Of a stretch of 64,000 bases of DNA, positions 35,804-49,509 are shown one piece after another. The position numbers were made by a program, and so were the translations under genes. A model generated the notes under the pieces. It had not been told where the DNA came from, did no database searches, and was given only the letters and a program-made list of their open reading frames with translations. Position 1 is the stretch's first letter, and each line of letters opens with the position of its first letter. The DNA is taken from assembly GCA_024138025.1 (NCBI GenBank), contig JAMXBD010001199.1:372001-436000 (forward strand). Direction: 5' to 3'. Source of the DNA: Combretum micranthum (Eukaryota > Streptophyta > Magnoliopsida > Myrtales > Combretaceae).

Positions 35804-36224
35804 TGAAATATATAAACTTTATGGAAATCCAACTTTTCCTTTATGCAACGTCATGAGATTAGGATCTTGAATAAATTAATTTATCATAAGCTTAGTGTTG
35901 ATATTGCATACTTGATGCGGAAGACACCATAAATTGAGGAAGATTGAATGATGCTTCGATAAATTGGTTTCTTCTTCTTGACCTTGCCTTTAGTTACAGA
36001 GAACTTTGATGGAATAGCCTTTTATGTTATAATGTGTTAATGTATTTCTACAAGCCTAATAGGTAGAGGGAGGAGCAATTTTATATCTATTGCTTTCATC
36101 TAGTACATCCATCAAATACCAATTTTAATGGCTGATATTTTTTTCAACTATTAAATAGACAACTTAATTAATTACGACCAGATTGAGAAATAGTATCCCT
36201 TAACTTTTGGGCCGCATTCTAACA
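35804..36224 (-). repeat. 5' LTR of the copia element
   Basis: About 421 bp, plus-strand ends TGAAATATA and TTCTAACA. It is related to 28315-28711 but clearly diverged by substitutions and indels, so the element is older than the Athila copy. Confidence 0.8.
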
Positions 36225-36779
36225 ACAATTTGATTGAATTCTTCAACACATGTATCATCATTATTATTGACATGAAAATTTTTAGAGTAAATGGAAAATT
36301 GGTATCCAAACTTTACACAAAAATTTTAACTACTTTCTTAACATTATTTGCTTTGTTTGTAACCCTAAGGAGCAAATTGTGGCCTGTTTGGATTGTTTGA
36401 TTTCCATCCCATTTTATTTATATCTGATCTGCATTTGTATCTGTTTCTTGATAAAAATCTATTTGAAAATGATAAAAATAAGATGTCAAAACAATCAGAA
36501 TTAGATGAAACAAACATACATAAGGAATACATCAAACCATTTATTATAGTTCTAATAAAAGAAGCTTTACAATTGTGTAATCAATGTTAAAATATGAAAA
36601 GATTTTTAAAAAATGGCCCGAAGCATCTATTAAGGGACATGCGATAATTCACCTAATTATTAAAATACATTCTCTACGGTAAAAACACCTTATTCCTAGA
36701 AATATCTTTTCCCAAGGTACTTGTCACAATGCTTTATCAAGGCTAACCACATGAAGTAGCCCATAACAACAACAACAAT

Positions 36780-36810
<31 letters not shown>

Positions 36811-37156
36811 GGGGCTTATCATTATCACGATAAACTGAAATTATGTCTTACCTTTCCTTTTTTGAAGCCATGGAACATGGCAACATCTTAAAAAGAACAT
36901 AATTTGATTTATAAGGCATTTTGCTTACATTCAAACAAGTTAGCGGTGACTGAAATTTTTTTTTTTTTTAACTTGGTTGGTGAGACAAATGGGTTCACAT
37001 GAGAAATAGTAGATAGGAAGTTCTTTATTATCACTCATAAGTCAATTTCTTAAAACACGACAAAGTAATTGTATCCATTTGCTCACATTACGAAAGATGA
37101 ATGAGGAGATCATGAAAGTAAATAGAAGAATTTGAATAGAATATTCGTGTGAACAA
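36225..37156. repeat. unassigned host DNA with a CAA microsatellite
   Basis: AT-rich spacer without a credible frame. It contains an AAC/CAA trinucleotide run at about 36765-36807. The last five bases (37152-37156, AACAA) would be the left TSD of the X element, but the right partner is not found. Confidence 0.55.
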
Positions 37157-39794
37157 TGTAAACCCCTAAATTTTCATAGTTCTTATAAAATAATCCTAAA
37201 GTTAAATACCAAAACCAAGACCCTGACATCAAAACAAAATGGGAACTCCAACAATCATTTGATTCAACATTCATATACCAACTGAATAATCTATCTGATC
37301 CCTAACACGCAAATCAAGATGATATATCCAAAATAACACTCGATGAAAAAATACTAAAACCTTAAATCCTTCAATGAATTTTAAAATAAAAAATTCTAAT
37401 TATCACCAAAAATCAAACAACCCATAACCCTAGACTTGGTTAAACAATCTCGGGAATAGAAAAATGTTAAACAAGTCACAAAAAAAAATCATAATAATAA
37501 AATAAAATAAAACATAAATATTGAACCAAAAATATAACACGGTCAAAAACTCGTAAACTTTATGATTTTATGAATAAATCAAAAATTCGAAAGTCAAACT
37601 AGAATCCTAAAAGTCAACAAAGTTTATAACAAACCCTAGTGTTTAGATCCGATAATCTCGCACTCTTAAACCCTAAGCAACAAAATTGAGATAATTATGG
37701 ACAATAGTTCGTAATAATATAAGTAAGCTTAAAAATATTAGATTCGTTAACTTTTTGAATGTTTTGAACTCAAACGAGATCAATTCTCAAAAAGCGTGTC
37801 TCAAGGCTCGGAATAGTAAAAAAATTTTCGATAACATCGATAGATTTGTAATAATACAAGGATTTCAAAAATATCAGTTTTATAATTTTTCGATAGCTAA
37901 AAATATCATATATCACATTTTTACGCTATTTTCTTTACTACCGATATTTTATTTGTTTAGTCTACTATTCATAGTACTATTTCTACTATTCATTACTATT
38001 TCACTATCTCTATTTTTTCTTACAATCTATTCTTACACTCTACCATACATATTTCTTACAATTACCTTTCACATACAACTTTATTCACATCACACCTTAC
38101 ATATTATTTCTTTTCATTACCAAAAAAAAAAAAAAAAAAAAATTCAACTCTCTTCCTCTTCCCTATGGGATGGTTGGCTCCCTTTGCTTCTTTCACACTT
38201 CTCATTTTTCCAACCAAAACTCTACCAAACTCTCTCCTCAAATCCTCCCTCTAAATTTCTTTTCCAAACTCTCTTTTCTCTCCACCAAATTACTACCCAC
38301 ATAATTTTGCAACTATCATCTTCTTCCTTCAACAAAAACATACTTTTATGTAAAAACTTTCTACCATTGTTTTTCCCACGTCATGTAACTTAGCATGGCC
38401 ATAGCGTTGTTTTTTAAAAACTCATGTGAGTTGCAGAAGCAAGAACATGTTCATGTTTTGTTCTTGCACATACCAAGAATTCCAATTATGTTATTTTGTT
38501 GATATTATGCTATTATGTTGATATTATTGTTATTATGCTCCTAACTTAACTTCATATATATATGATTATCTATATGTATAATTGTATATTTCTTAGAGCC
38601 TAAATACTCACTAACTTTCACTAACATGCTATTACAATTATTATTGCTCTTATTATTGCCTTTTCTTTTCTTTTTGGGACTAGTTTTTTCTTAGTCCCGG
38701 TAAGCCTTGATGAAGCTAAGGCTGCTAATACTTAACCTTATTATTTTGCTTGTTATTGCTTCTTATATCTTTCTTCTATTACTATGTATTATTTTCATCT
38801 ATTTCACACTACATAATCATATGCATGCATCATTATAATGATATTGTCTTACCAAATTTAAAGTGGAATTCTCTTTAATAAAGGAAAATGGAATCAAACT
38901 CTTTTATTATCTAACTTTGAACCTAAACAAAGATTTTTTCATAAAAAACATGGAAAAAGTATTTTTTTTATAAATTCTTTTAAAAAATTTAGACAAACCT
39001 GTCATAAATTTTCTTCAATGACAATAAAGATGATTTTTACCAAAGAAATTAATTAGGGAAATAAACACTCTCTTTTTATAATAAGTGACATGAATTTTAT
39101 TAAAGTTTAGTGTTAATAATTCTTGGATATGTAAATTTTTCACAAAAGCTTAAATTAGGATTTTACCATCTCCATAGTAAAAACCAATAACTAGACTAGT
39201 TTTCAAAGTTAAGATAAAATTAACTCACTAGTATTATAATTTATAAACCCACTTAGAGAAATAAAAGTTTGCCAATGTTCTAAATGATAAACTCATTTTC
39301 AAAGAAATAGAAGAATGTAAACATGATAAGCTCTAGATATTATCAACAACTTAAGAAAATATTGAAATTGTTTCTTCCAAGTAAAAATTTTGTAGAAAAC
39401 TTAAAGGACCAAGTTTTTGGAAATGAAATTTATCTTTAAAGAAGTTAAGAAATAAAAATATAAGAAGAATACACTTATTTATAGTTTTCAATCAAAATCC
39501 TTTAAAAGGAAAAATATATGTAATACAACTTAAATTATTATAGACTATAAACACTTAGGAAAAGTTTTAGGAACTTTATTTTTTTTATCACTAGAGGTAA
39601 AATTTGTAGATATCCTAAAAGACCAAATAGAAAAGAGATTAGAAAATAAAATTTATAAGAAAATACTCGTCCAAGAATTTATAATGATCTTTCAAAACAC
39701 TTAAAATTCAAGTTTTCAATACCATAAGACAAGTTGTTTTGTGAAAAATAATCATTGAGGCAAAACCATTAAGATTTTGTAAACAATATGAGTC

Positions 39795-39825
<31 letters not shown>

Positions 39826-41400
39826 AGAATTTTTCAATCATATAAATATCTATATTTATGCTTAAGGATTTTTGGATGAAGAAAAGTTTGAAAATATGTG
39901 TTTTGAGGACTTGGAATTTCGTATTGATTATGTACCCTACCATTTCCAAACCTAAATTGATTTTTATGATAAAAATAACCTTAGAAATAGATAGATCTTT
40001 TTGAGTAGGCATAAAACGACATATAACATGCGAAATTCCGAGTTAAATGAGTAAGTTATGATCATTTTAAGTTGGAATTTCATTCTATACGATTTTCAAC
40101 GAACATAGTGAAATAGAATTAGAAAGTTTAAGTAGAACTTCAACAAAATACTCATCCCAGGTATTTCTTTTGTTTAGGTGAGGAGGAATATGTGCTTTCC
40201 ATTACTGAGGAATACGTAATTTCCCTTCCTGAGGATTACTACGACTCAGAAGATTGCGAAATGGACGAGTGAATTATTCCTCTTAATTTTGTTACCTTAC
40301 ATGTGCTTGTAGAGTAGTGGCATTAGTATACTAAGAAAAGATAAAAATAGAAATGAATGGGGAATTCAAGGATATATATACATGTGTGATTCTATGCTTA
40401 TGTGATGAAATGAGAATTAAGAGTATTGCAACTTTGAATTGTCTGTTTAAGTATTTGGTCCGCCTACATGTATGATTGCTTATTATTTGCTAAATTATTT
40501 GATCATCTCTAAGAAACCTTAATAAAGATTGGCTTAAGAAAAATAAAGCGTTCATGCATAGCATCCATCAAGTCACATTTCTTTCGGAAGGCCACTACTC
40601 CTACGTGTAGAGTTAGATGAGCTGTCAACGTGTTGGGACACAGGCTATGCTCCTTCCTAAAGAATCCATGTCACTTGGAGAATGCAACTCTAGGTTCGGA
40701 GCCATGCCAACCGAACGCTTTGGGCGAAGGTATGGGGACTGGTAATAGAAGGTCGAGAGGAGCTTTATCAATAATTCCCTAATCTTCGATACAGAAGGGT
40801 AAATCCGTTCTATATATGGTTTCCGGATAACTATATATATTTGTGTAATCATGTGATTGTTGCATAGCATATGCGTGAAAATTAAATAAACTTGCTTGAA
40901 ATCATGGTACGAATGAAAGGGAATATCTTACTAAGCTAGTTAAAAGCTTATACCCTTATAGATTTTTGTTGAAACAAGTATACCTGTGGCTCTATTCAAA
41001 GATCATGACATTAAGAAAATCATTAATGGATTTTAAACTCTTATGGAAGCAATGGGAGTATAAAACAGAGTTATTTTGCAAATTCCTTATAGGCAATGTA
41101 TGCGATGTTAGTATTTTGGTGATTACTAAGAAATGTATTTATATAGACTTGAAGATAATAGCGGGGGTATGCCCCCAAGATTTGTAATCAACCGTGTTTA
41201 TGTTTTATGATAAGTACTTTTCTTGCCTTGTTACTTAACCATTATTAATGTAAATTGCGCTACTTCGATGCGTTTCCTTGGTTATGATGTACGCCTTGTA
41301 CATGATATGAAAACCTTTACATGACTAAGGTGATCATTCCTAGGCTTTAGTATTATATACAGCGGACTACTACGTTTAAGGTATCCCTTAGGGTGTAACA
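37157..41400 (+). repeat. 5' LTR of the X element (4.2 kb)
   Basis: It starts TGTAAACCCC and ends TAGGGTGTAACA, directly followed by a PBS. It shares with the other X LTRs the TACTATTCAT array (about 37960-38010), the GGGACTA...TAGTCCC hairpin (about 38680-38700) and the conserved 3' part. The GGCC motif and TATA box are decayed here. The 212-codon frame at 37755-38393 is low-complexity Leu/Phe/Ser and not a gene. Confidence 0.85.
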
Positions 41401-41424
41401 GTTTAAGTTGATATCAGAGCAACA
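41401..41424 (+). other. primer-binding site of the X element
   Basis: The sequence after the LTR contains TTGATATCAGAGC, one base different from the initiator-tRNA-Met site TGGTATCAGAGC core. It shows that 37157-41400 is a 5' LTR and not a solo LTR. Confidence 0.75.
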
Positions 41425-41738
41425 AGGTCTTGGGAATATTGGGAAATGATACTAGGAGATTAAACTTGACCTTAAAAATAAAGAGAGAAACATTAGATGA
41501 CCCTTAAGTTAGCTAAAGTGCTAACTTTAACTTCTATGACCCATAAGATTTGATTTCTAATGTCTGAATAATAGAATTTTACCTTGAAGAATATTAGAAA
41601 AAGGTAGGAAATACTTATTCAATAATTGGAGGATATTTAGGAAGATATGAACAATGAACGGAAATGTCACATAAAAAGATTTATCTTAGAATGTTGATCC
41701 TGAACTTAAGGAAAATAATAGTGATTTAGAGAAGGATC

Positions 41739-43599
41739 TGTTGGCCCCACTTAATAATCAAGAAGGAGAGTTGAATTGATTATTAATAAAAATCAAGACT
41801 TTTTTCCTTTAAAAATTTTCCCCTTCGCTTTTAAATTGTCAGAACAATATGAACAATTATACAATTATGAAAAGAAATTGCTGAGATTAAAAGAATAAGG
41901 AAAAGAGAATCAGACAACAATTTATAGTGGTTCCCCTTTGTGCGTCAGTCCACTCTTCCAACTCCGAGCGAGGGACTCCGTTATCTTATGGTTTGTTTCA
42001 CTAAATTCAATAATTTCAAATTACAAGATAGTGCTCTGCTCAATTCTCACACCTATCCTTAAGCTACAATCGATCTACAGAGTCTAATCCTATAATTGAA
42101 CTATCAACTAAGAATATAGTAGCACGTTCATTCTTTTACACAGATCAACGGGAAACATGGAAGCAAAAAACAATAAGTGTAAAAAGCACAATTCAGATCT
42201 TGTAAAGCTTTTGTAAGAAAAATAGAGCAAGACGAAGAGCGTTGTTTTTCTTTTTCTTAGAGTACTGTATATATTCTTCTTCTTTTCTGTCTCACAAGAT
42301 ATACTCCTAGTCTTCAATGTTCAAGAATTCAAAGTGGATAAACTCTCTTGCATGAATCTCGGATGATATCTGATGATCCTTATCTTCTTTTTCAAATTTC
42401 AAAAAACTTGCTGATATTCAAATGGGTATAATTTATATTTCCTTCTTCTTGTTTTGTTTTTGAATTCTCTTGCCCAATTCGAATTTCTATAATAGAAAGA
42501 AGATAATTCTTTCTGGATCTTTCGTAAAAAATATATGGCTGATTGACTTTAATTTCAATTCTTTCAAATCGTTTATTTAATGGAGATAAAACTTGAAAAA
42601 CTTTTGCTGATATGTTGCTATTGATCGTGATCTTCTTCTTTATTCAGTCCAACAAATTTGATAACACTTATCTTCTTTTCTTCCATAAAATCCGTTCTGT
42701 TCTATATTTTTTGGGTAGCCTTATCTTATCTTTTGATGTCGATCTCCTTTGCTCAAGTTCTAATCTAGTTTAAACTTCATCCGAAAACCAATTCCTAAAA
42801 AATATCAGCTAAACATTCCTTTTTAATTTCGATTTCTTGGATAAATTCGAAATCCCTATGTATAAGAACGACTTAAGTAGAACAAATAAGTATACTACCC
42901 AAATATACTTATTATCTCAGAGCTAGGCCTTCAATATACTTGTTTGTCTTGATTTGAAATAAATTTGGTTGCATTTGAGAAGATGAACAGTAAAATTTCA
43001 TGGGATCCTCTTGGTGTTAAAATATATATATTCGACCTTCTAGACTATCCTCTGGACTATCTTCTGAATTGTTCTCTTTTTATAACTTCATCATATAGAT
43101 CTTTTGGAACACGTTCTGAATACTTTTCTAAATAACTTTTACCTTCTGGATGACCTTATGGGTATTCTTCTAGATAACGTTTAAAGCTTCATTACATTGT
43201 CTTTTCTAATTTACAATCTCTATATCAACTTTTGGATGAGCTTCTAGATATATGCTAAACCTATTCTATACCTTCTATAATATCTTTTGTATTATCTTCT
43301 ATATACAATATAATCTCTTGTTTTTGTGTTTCTTTAAAATGACCTTTTATGTTATGTTCTGAATAACTCAACAACCTTCTATATGACCCTTTGAAGTATC
43401 TTATGAATGAAACACTAGTGGTTTATCAAAGTTCTATTTTTGTTTTGTATGATCCTCTGGATTTCCTATATCCTTGATCAAAACTTGTTATTATTCTTAG
43501 TTTATGAACTTAGCTTAAAGATCCTGCGCACTTAATAAAATAATTAGATTTCTTTGACTATTTTACTATCATCAAAACTTTATTTATAGAGAATCAATA
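41739..43599 (-). mobile_element. solo LTR, copia family W, copy 2
   Basis: It is flanked by GGATC (41734-41738 and 43600-43604). The plus-strand left end TGTTGGCCCCAC is the reverse complement of a ...GGCCAACA LTR end. The right end, read on the minus strand, is TATTGATTCTCTA..., matching the W start TGTTGGTTTCTC except that TG has become TA. Repeated CAGAAG/AGAAGGT-type motifs fill the middle. Confidence 0.82.
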
Positions 43600-43889
43600 G
43601 GATCATAGCAAGATGATGTGGGAAAAATGTGAAGGAGATAAAGAATTGAGATATAGGATGAATAGAGTAAGTCTACCTTAGTGATTCCAATAAGACTCGA
43701 TGCATAGTAACCTTACTTGACTCCCAGCTGAGATCAATTAGAAACAAGATAGTATATTACCTCCTTTTAATCAATTAAACCCCTAGGTGAATAATATTAA
43801 GTGCCTACGCCAACCCTCTAATCGAACAAATAAAAGCCTGTGATGCTTCTCTTTTCTTTAAAAGCATATAACATGTGCGTAAAAACTTG

Positions 43890-44720
43890 AATTAAAAAAG
43901 ACATCTAATACGACCGTTTCATTTGATTCTAGGAAGCTACCTGAGGAGACTATGCCACAAATAGACATCCCTTCCAAGGAATCGCAAGAACAAGAAGCAT
44001 TCTCACCACAAGATCAAACTCAAGAAATTCTAACCTTCCTAAGGCATCTACAAGATATACTACAAGAATTCTTATAATAAGTACCCACGACTTTTGCGCC
44101 CGCTTTATTTATGAGATCCCAACTCGGAACAACACCAATGTCACGAGCGCCTTCCTTCATGGCTAGTTTAGAACCCGAGGCTAAGAGGCGTAAACGAATC
44201 AAACCTCTTAAGAAGAAAGATCCCATAACTCATAAAGTCAATTGTTGGAAGTGTAAAGGAGGAGATTTCCCCAAAAGTTGCCTACGACTGCAAAACAATG
44301 AAACTTTTGTGGAAAACCTAATAACAAAATTCATGATTGTCCTAAAAGGATTGGTACTACCTGCTTTGGTTACGCTAAGGAAGGACATGGTGCTAACAAT
44401 TTCCCAATGACACTGAGGGAATGTTATGTATGTAGACACCCCCTTCACCAGACCAGAAATTGCCTCAAAAATGCCATAGTAATGTGCCATATGTGCAAAG
44501 AGTGGAATCGCTATGTATGTGAGTGCCAGAAGTCGTAGGGTTTATGGGTCGACCCCATCTCATCCCCCAAAGGAGATGACCCATCCAAGAAAGAATATGG
44601 AACTTGGTCTAAAGGTCCTACAACAGTACCCTACCACATAGGAAAGGAAAAAGCTCCAAATGAAGAAGACAAGGAATCAATAAGCTCAACATGTCAAGGA
44701 GATGTTCCTACCTTGTGAAG
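43890..44720 (+). pseudogene. zinc-knuckle-rich gag-like pseudogene
   Basis: In shifting plus-strand frames this region encodes an acidic/Gln-rich part (SKESQEQEAFSPQDQTQE), a basic block (EAKRRKRIKPLKKKD, about 44180-44220) and then a run of Cys knuckles. These are CWKCKGGDFPKSC (about 44242), a decayed CFGYAKEGHGANNF, a perfect CCHC CYVCRHPLHQTRNC (about 44420-44465) and CHMCKEWNRYVCEC. It ends in a Ser/Glu/Lys-rich tail. At least four knuckles in a row suggest a nucleic-acid-binding Gag C-terminus. It lies before the X gag, so it may be a separate inserted fragment or a rearranged piece; I cannot decide. Confidence 0.5.
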
Positions 44721-45149
44721 TGCTATCCAAAGTAAGGACGGAAGCTAGATCTTTCGTAAAGCCTCTAAAGTATTGTTAGGAGTAACGCTTTTGTTAAGAG
44801 ATTAGCGATGTTGTAAACATTATCTAAGTAATGCTTTGTAAAATAAGATGAAATTGTAATCGTGTTTTGCATCCTTTCTTTGAACTTTTGTAAAGGGAAG
44901 ATTTAAGCCTTCCTCTTGTTTTTATTTAATGATATGAATTTCCTTTTTATTACTTTGATTTCAGTCATTTTTCAATATTTCTTCTATATATATATTACAT
45001 ATTTTCATACTCAATCGCTATTGGTATGTTTCTTCAAATTTTTCTGGACGCCTAAAATTAATAAAATTGGAGGATCTCACACAAAACTTAATAAACCTGT
45101 AGAGCATATAAGAGACGCACTCGTGCACAACGCAAACCATAAATACCTC
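44721..45149. other. AT-rich spacer in the X element interior
   Basis: No frame or element end recognised. It lies between the knuckle-rich pseudogene and the start of the X gag. Confidence 0.4.
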
Positions 45150-45432
45150 CTATAAAACCTGAGAACCGAAAAAGACCTCAACAACTAAATCAACCAAGAG
45201 AAGACCCGATTAATATTGAACAACTTGTTGACCTGATAAGAGATTTCGTACAACAAGCTCATACTATACCAGTACTTATACTAGCTACACATGTGCAAGA
45301 AGCGGCACTAGAGGTTCCAATAACACCTATTGCAATGGCACCAACTGTACCACTATTACCAAGACCATATCAAAGTATGTTGCCTGATTTCATAAAGTGT
45401 AATCGATATTTTGATGGATCCTTTGGAAAACC
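45150..45432 (+). pseudogene. X gag, N-terminal part before the inserted LTR
   Basis: A plus-strand frame from about 45150 encodes INIEQLVDLIRDFVQQAH and, just before the insertion, LPDFIKCNRYFDGSFGKP. This is the typical start of a Ty3/gypsy Gag capsid domain. It is cut by the solo LTR at 45433 (TSD AAACC) and continues at 50171. No clear start codon could be fixed. Confidence 0.7.
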
Positions 45433-47107
45433 TGTAAACCCCCGAAGTTTTGTGAGCAATTAAAGCTTAAACCCTAATTAGAAGTCAATCGGATTTTCAA
45501 AGTTAACGAAACCCTAGTCTACCATAACCGCTTAAGTCCGGTGTCCCCGATTAAGAAACCCTAAGAGAATAAGAAAGAGTTTAGTGAGTAGAATAGTTCG
45601 TAATTATCTAAGGTAGCTTAAAAAGATCAGTTTAGTAAAACCGCGACTCGTTTTGAACCCGATCGAACACAGTTCTTGAAAAACGTGTCCCGGGCTCGGA
45701 ATAGTAAAAATATTCTGAATATACCGTTAGACTCGTAAAAATATAAGATTTTCAAAAATATTAATTTCATAATTTTTTAGTAGCTAAAAATTATGATATC
45801 ACATTTATACGTGTATTTTCTTACTATCGCTACTTAAATTGTCATGTCTACTTTACATTACACTATTTACTACTATTCTACACTATTTATCTATCTTTAC
45901 TTTTTCTTACAACCTACTCTTATAACCTATACCTCTATTTTCTTATAATTTTCATTTCTAATACAACTTCACATCTCTCATATCTTACTTTTAATTAACA
46001 AAATACAAAAAAATAATTTTTCTCTTCCCCATTCCTCCTAAAGTAGCATCGGCCACCTCCCTTCTTCTTCCAATTTGTTTTATTTTCAATTTATTTAATT
46101 AACACAAATTATCTCCCACATTTTCCTATAAATACCCTTCATACTTCCACTTCTTTCACACCTCTCTTCTATTAAAGTTACTATACAAAAAATTCTACAA
46201 GAATTTCCTCTCAAGAAGTTCTCTCAAGCTTAGTCTTTTAGGTAAATTTTTTTTTCTCCAAGTCTTTATGTTCATTTACTTAGTATGAGCTTAGTGTATA
46301 TTTTCTAAACCATAAAGGTTAAGGAAAGAAACAATAGGTTCATACTTTGTTTTTGTTCATAATCTAATTTCCTTATGTTGTTTTTATGTTTATAACTATC
46401 TAATATATCTATATAGCTATATATATTATTTAGAGCATATAAGCTCATTGTTTTGCAATTTATTTACTTTCCTTGCAATTTATTTACTTCCTTGCAATTT
46501 ATTTATTTTCATGTTATTTATAAGACTAGTCTTTCTAGTCTTAGACTTGTCCTCATCAAGTCAAAACATTTTCTTTTTCTTTTGGGACTAGTCTTTTCTT
46601 AGTCCCGGGATACCTTGATGAAGCTAAGGTTCCAATACTTGATTTATTTCTTTATTAGCTTATTCTTTCAAGTTATTATGTTTCTTTATGTTTCCATAAC
46701 TTTATGATTCATATTCATGTATGAACATAATGATTTTTGTCTCAACAAAATAAATGAGGAAATGTTTTCTTAAAATAAAGATTCATTTTTTTTTTTTTAG
46801 AAATAAAAGTAGGAAGTTAATTTTTCTAAAGACTAAGGAGTCATATTAACAAACTTAGAGGAGTTCATAAGAGATTTTATAAACTTACATGATATAGAAA
46901 GAACTTTTCCTTAAATAAACAAAAGGTTTTACAAAATTTCACTTTTCATCAAATGCTAGAAATTCTTTTTGGAATAATCTCAAGAAACAAAAAAATTCTT
47001 TTATGAAATTGTTATTACTTTTAAAAGTTGTTGGAATCTAAGCTTAGAAAATAAAATCATTCCTTAGGAATTTAAAGCAATTACAAGAAATTAAATTTAG
47101 GAGAAAG

Positions 47108-48530
47108 TGATAAGTGTCATTAGACCCTTAACATTGGTGCTGTTTGAACATTCTTGGTATGTAATTTTTGAGATTTCATGGAGAAAAGGACATTTATTTT
47201 GTGAAAAATTCATTTCTTGGCTTAAAGATCATATTTGGAAGTTTTTATGATGGTTCAAAGGAAATTAAAGCAAATTAAACAATTTTGAATCAATTTTGTT
47301 CAAGAAGGAAGTTTATGTTTTCATCATTTTATTCATCCTTGGCAAGGAAGGACTGAAAGGAAGAGGTCAGAATGCAAAAGAGTAGTTTAATCTTCACCCT
47401 TACCCTCATCCTTAGCCAGGAAGGACGCGAAGGATGCATTCAGTAGCCACACATGAAGAAAAGTTTTCAGCCTTTTATTCATCTTCGCCGAGGGATGACA
47501 GCCAAGGAAGACATCAAAATGCTTTTAGGCCGAATTTTAGTTATTTTTGCCTTCATCCTTGGCCCGATCCTGGCCATGCTAATGCCCTTGATGAACTGGG
47601 ATTTTTCTAAAAGTATAAATAGAGCTCTGTTTTCTTGTTTTACAGTTTTAGATCTTTTTTTCTAGGCTCTAAGATAGAAATTACGAAGAAATTGCTAAGG
47701 CATTCATTGAAGATCTCAAGACATCAATTAGGGTTTATTCTTTCTATTTCCTTTACATCTATTGTTCTTATTATAAATCTCATGGAGGAGTAGATTCTTA
47801 TACTCTTCATCTTGTGAAACCCTAACCATATGAATTGAAATGTCTTTTGATTAATGAATGTTCATGCCTTTGTATCTATTCATGTGATTCGACAGTCTTG
47901 TGATTGATTTGTGCAAAATTAATTGCATGCTTGATTCTTATTGGATTGAAAGAGGTTTCATTCAATTAGATAGATCTTCATGAATAGAGGAATTGCTTAT
48001 TTCACCTAGAGGTAGGGAAATCACGATTTTCTGCTATAAGAATTTAATTCTTGTTCAAGGATCATGATCTTTAATGCAATCATATATGATGTTAGTAAGG
48101 GAGAGGTCTCTACTATCTCATATAGGGTTAGGAATTGATTAACTCGAGGGAGAAATTGATTTACTTGTTGAGATCCCGTAGTGCAAAACATGAATGATTC
48201 ATTAATCAATCTTTTATCATAAGAACTTTAGGTTTAGGATGGATCAAGGTGGAGAGTATGTCTTGTGATTGAATTCATCTTTGAAAGCAAACATTAGTTG
48301 ATCTTAGGGCTTGCTTAATCTTTTACTTAGTAGTTAATTGTAGATTTCTCTCCAAAAATTTAGGCTAAATAGTAGAGAACCGGTAATACTAGTACTTGTT
48401 CTTCAAAATCCCTGAGGACGACATCCTAAAATCTATGCTACATCGAATAGGTATGCTTGCCTAGCTTCGATCGTAGATTTACTCAGGTTTATAAATTTTA
48501 GAAATTAATACGATCGGTAAAAGTTCATCA
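47108..48530 (+). mobile_element. solo LTR, family Z, copy 2
   Basis: It starts TGATAAGTGTC and ends AAGTTCATCA, flanked by GAAAG (47103-47107 and 48531-48535). It is homologous to 552-1991 over the downstream half. The TATA box TATAAATA is at 47614-47621. Upstream lie several CCTTGGC / GCCAAGGA-type motifs (47335-47580). It is nested in the X solo LTR. Confidence 0.9.
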
Positions 48531-49426
48531 GAAAGAAATACTCATTTTAAGCAACTTAAGATATTTTCAAAGCAAAGTGAATATTTCAAAAGTTCTCAAG
48601 TTCCAAAATCTTTAAAGACTTTACTTTTTTATAATTTGAGACAACTTTATTAACTTCATACATTTGTTATGAGTCAATAAATATATGTATATACTTTTCA
48701 GAAAGTTTATAAAATATTTGGAATATCTACCACTTCAAGTGAGCTTTTAGTAAAAGAAGAAATTCAAGTTTATGTAAATTCGTGGTGAATCTGGTCGCCA
48801 CTTTTTTGGAGCCCAAACGACATAGTTTGATGAAAATAAGTTTAGAAATAGATAGATCTTTTTGAGTAGGTAGAAAACGATATATTATATGTGAAATTCC
48901 GAGTTAAAATGAGCAAGTTATGGCCATTTTAAGTTGGAACTTCCTCTTATACGATTTTACCGCGATTTTAAGAAAAGTTTAGAATCTTCAAGAATAGAGA
49001 TTTCATGAAAGACTCATTTTGGGTATTTCATCTTATTTAAGTGAAGAAGGACTCGATATCACATTCCCGGAGGATTACTTCGATTAGGATCTACCGACAT
49101 GGAGTGAGTTAATCATTTATTAAATTACATTTCCTTATTTGTGCTTGTAAGTAGTGGCACTAGAAATTAGGAAAAAGATAAATGAACAATTGTTATGTAA
49201 CTTGAATTTATGATTGAATGTAAGTTAAGAATATCGAAACAAGATATGATTAAATGAAGTGTGATTCTTGTATTGATATGATGAAATTATGATTGATCGC
49301 CTTTAACCTGAATTCAACATTATTTGGTTAAATATATGTTGAAATCATTTCATGCATATCATACTTGTGAGTCACATTTGTTTCACTACTATTCTTCATG
49401 TGGGGAAACGAGGAAGTGGTAGTGGT

Positions 49427-49509
49427 GGCTAGTAGGAGCCGAAAAGTCTACATGGGCTAGTAGGAGCTAGGAAGTCTACATGGCGAGCAGAAGCCGGTAA
49501 ATCTGCAAA
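49427..49509 (+). repeat. three 28-bp subrepeats near the X LTR 3' end
   Basis: Three head-to-tail copies of a unit beginning GGCTAGTAGGAGCC and containing AAGTCTACATG; the third is diverged. They end 661 bases from the LTR 3' end, as in the other X LTRs. Confidence 0.85.

Larger units (their letters stand above)
28315..36224 (-). mobile_element. degenerate Ty1/copia element with both LTRs
   Basis: Two short related LTRs (28315-28711 and 35804-36224) flank a minus-strand interior. Order: PBS, gag, CCHC-like knuckle, protease, integrase, RT, RNase H; integrase before RT is the copia order. All domains are broken by stops and frameshifts. A solo LTR of another copia family (32612-34281) sits in gag. 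The flanking duplication is not clean (CACAA on the left, ACAAT on the right, sharing ACAA), consistent with age. Confidence 0.85.

Noticed and set aside
36765..36807. CAA run as a coding poly-Gln/Asn tract
   Set aside because: No surrounding reading frame; simple microsatellite.
37755..38393. 212-codon plus-strand frame
   Set aside because: Lies wholly in the X 5' LTR; composition is Leu/Phe/Ser/Lys low complexity from a T-rich tract and it is not preserved in the homologous LTRs.
41401..45432. The whole stretch as a simple X leader
   Set aside because: It contains a TSD-flanked W solo LTR (41739-43599) and a knuckle-rich pseudogene, so it is composite.
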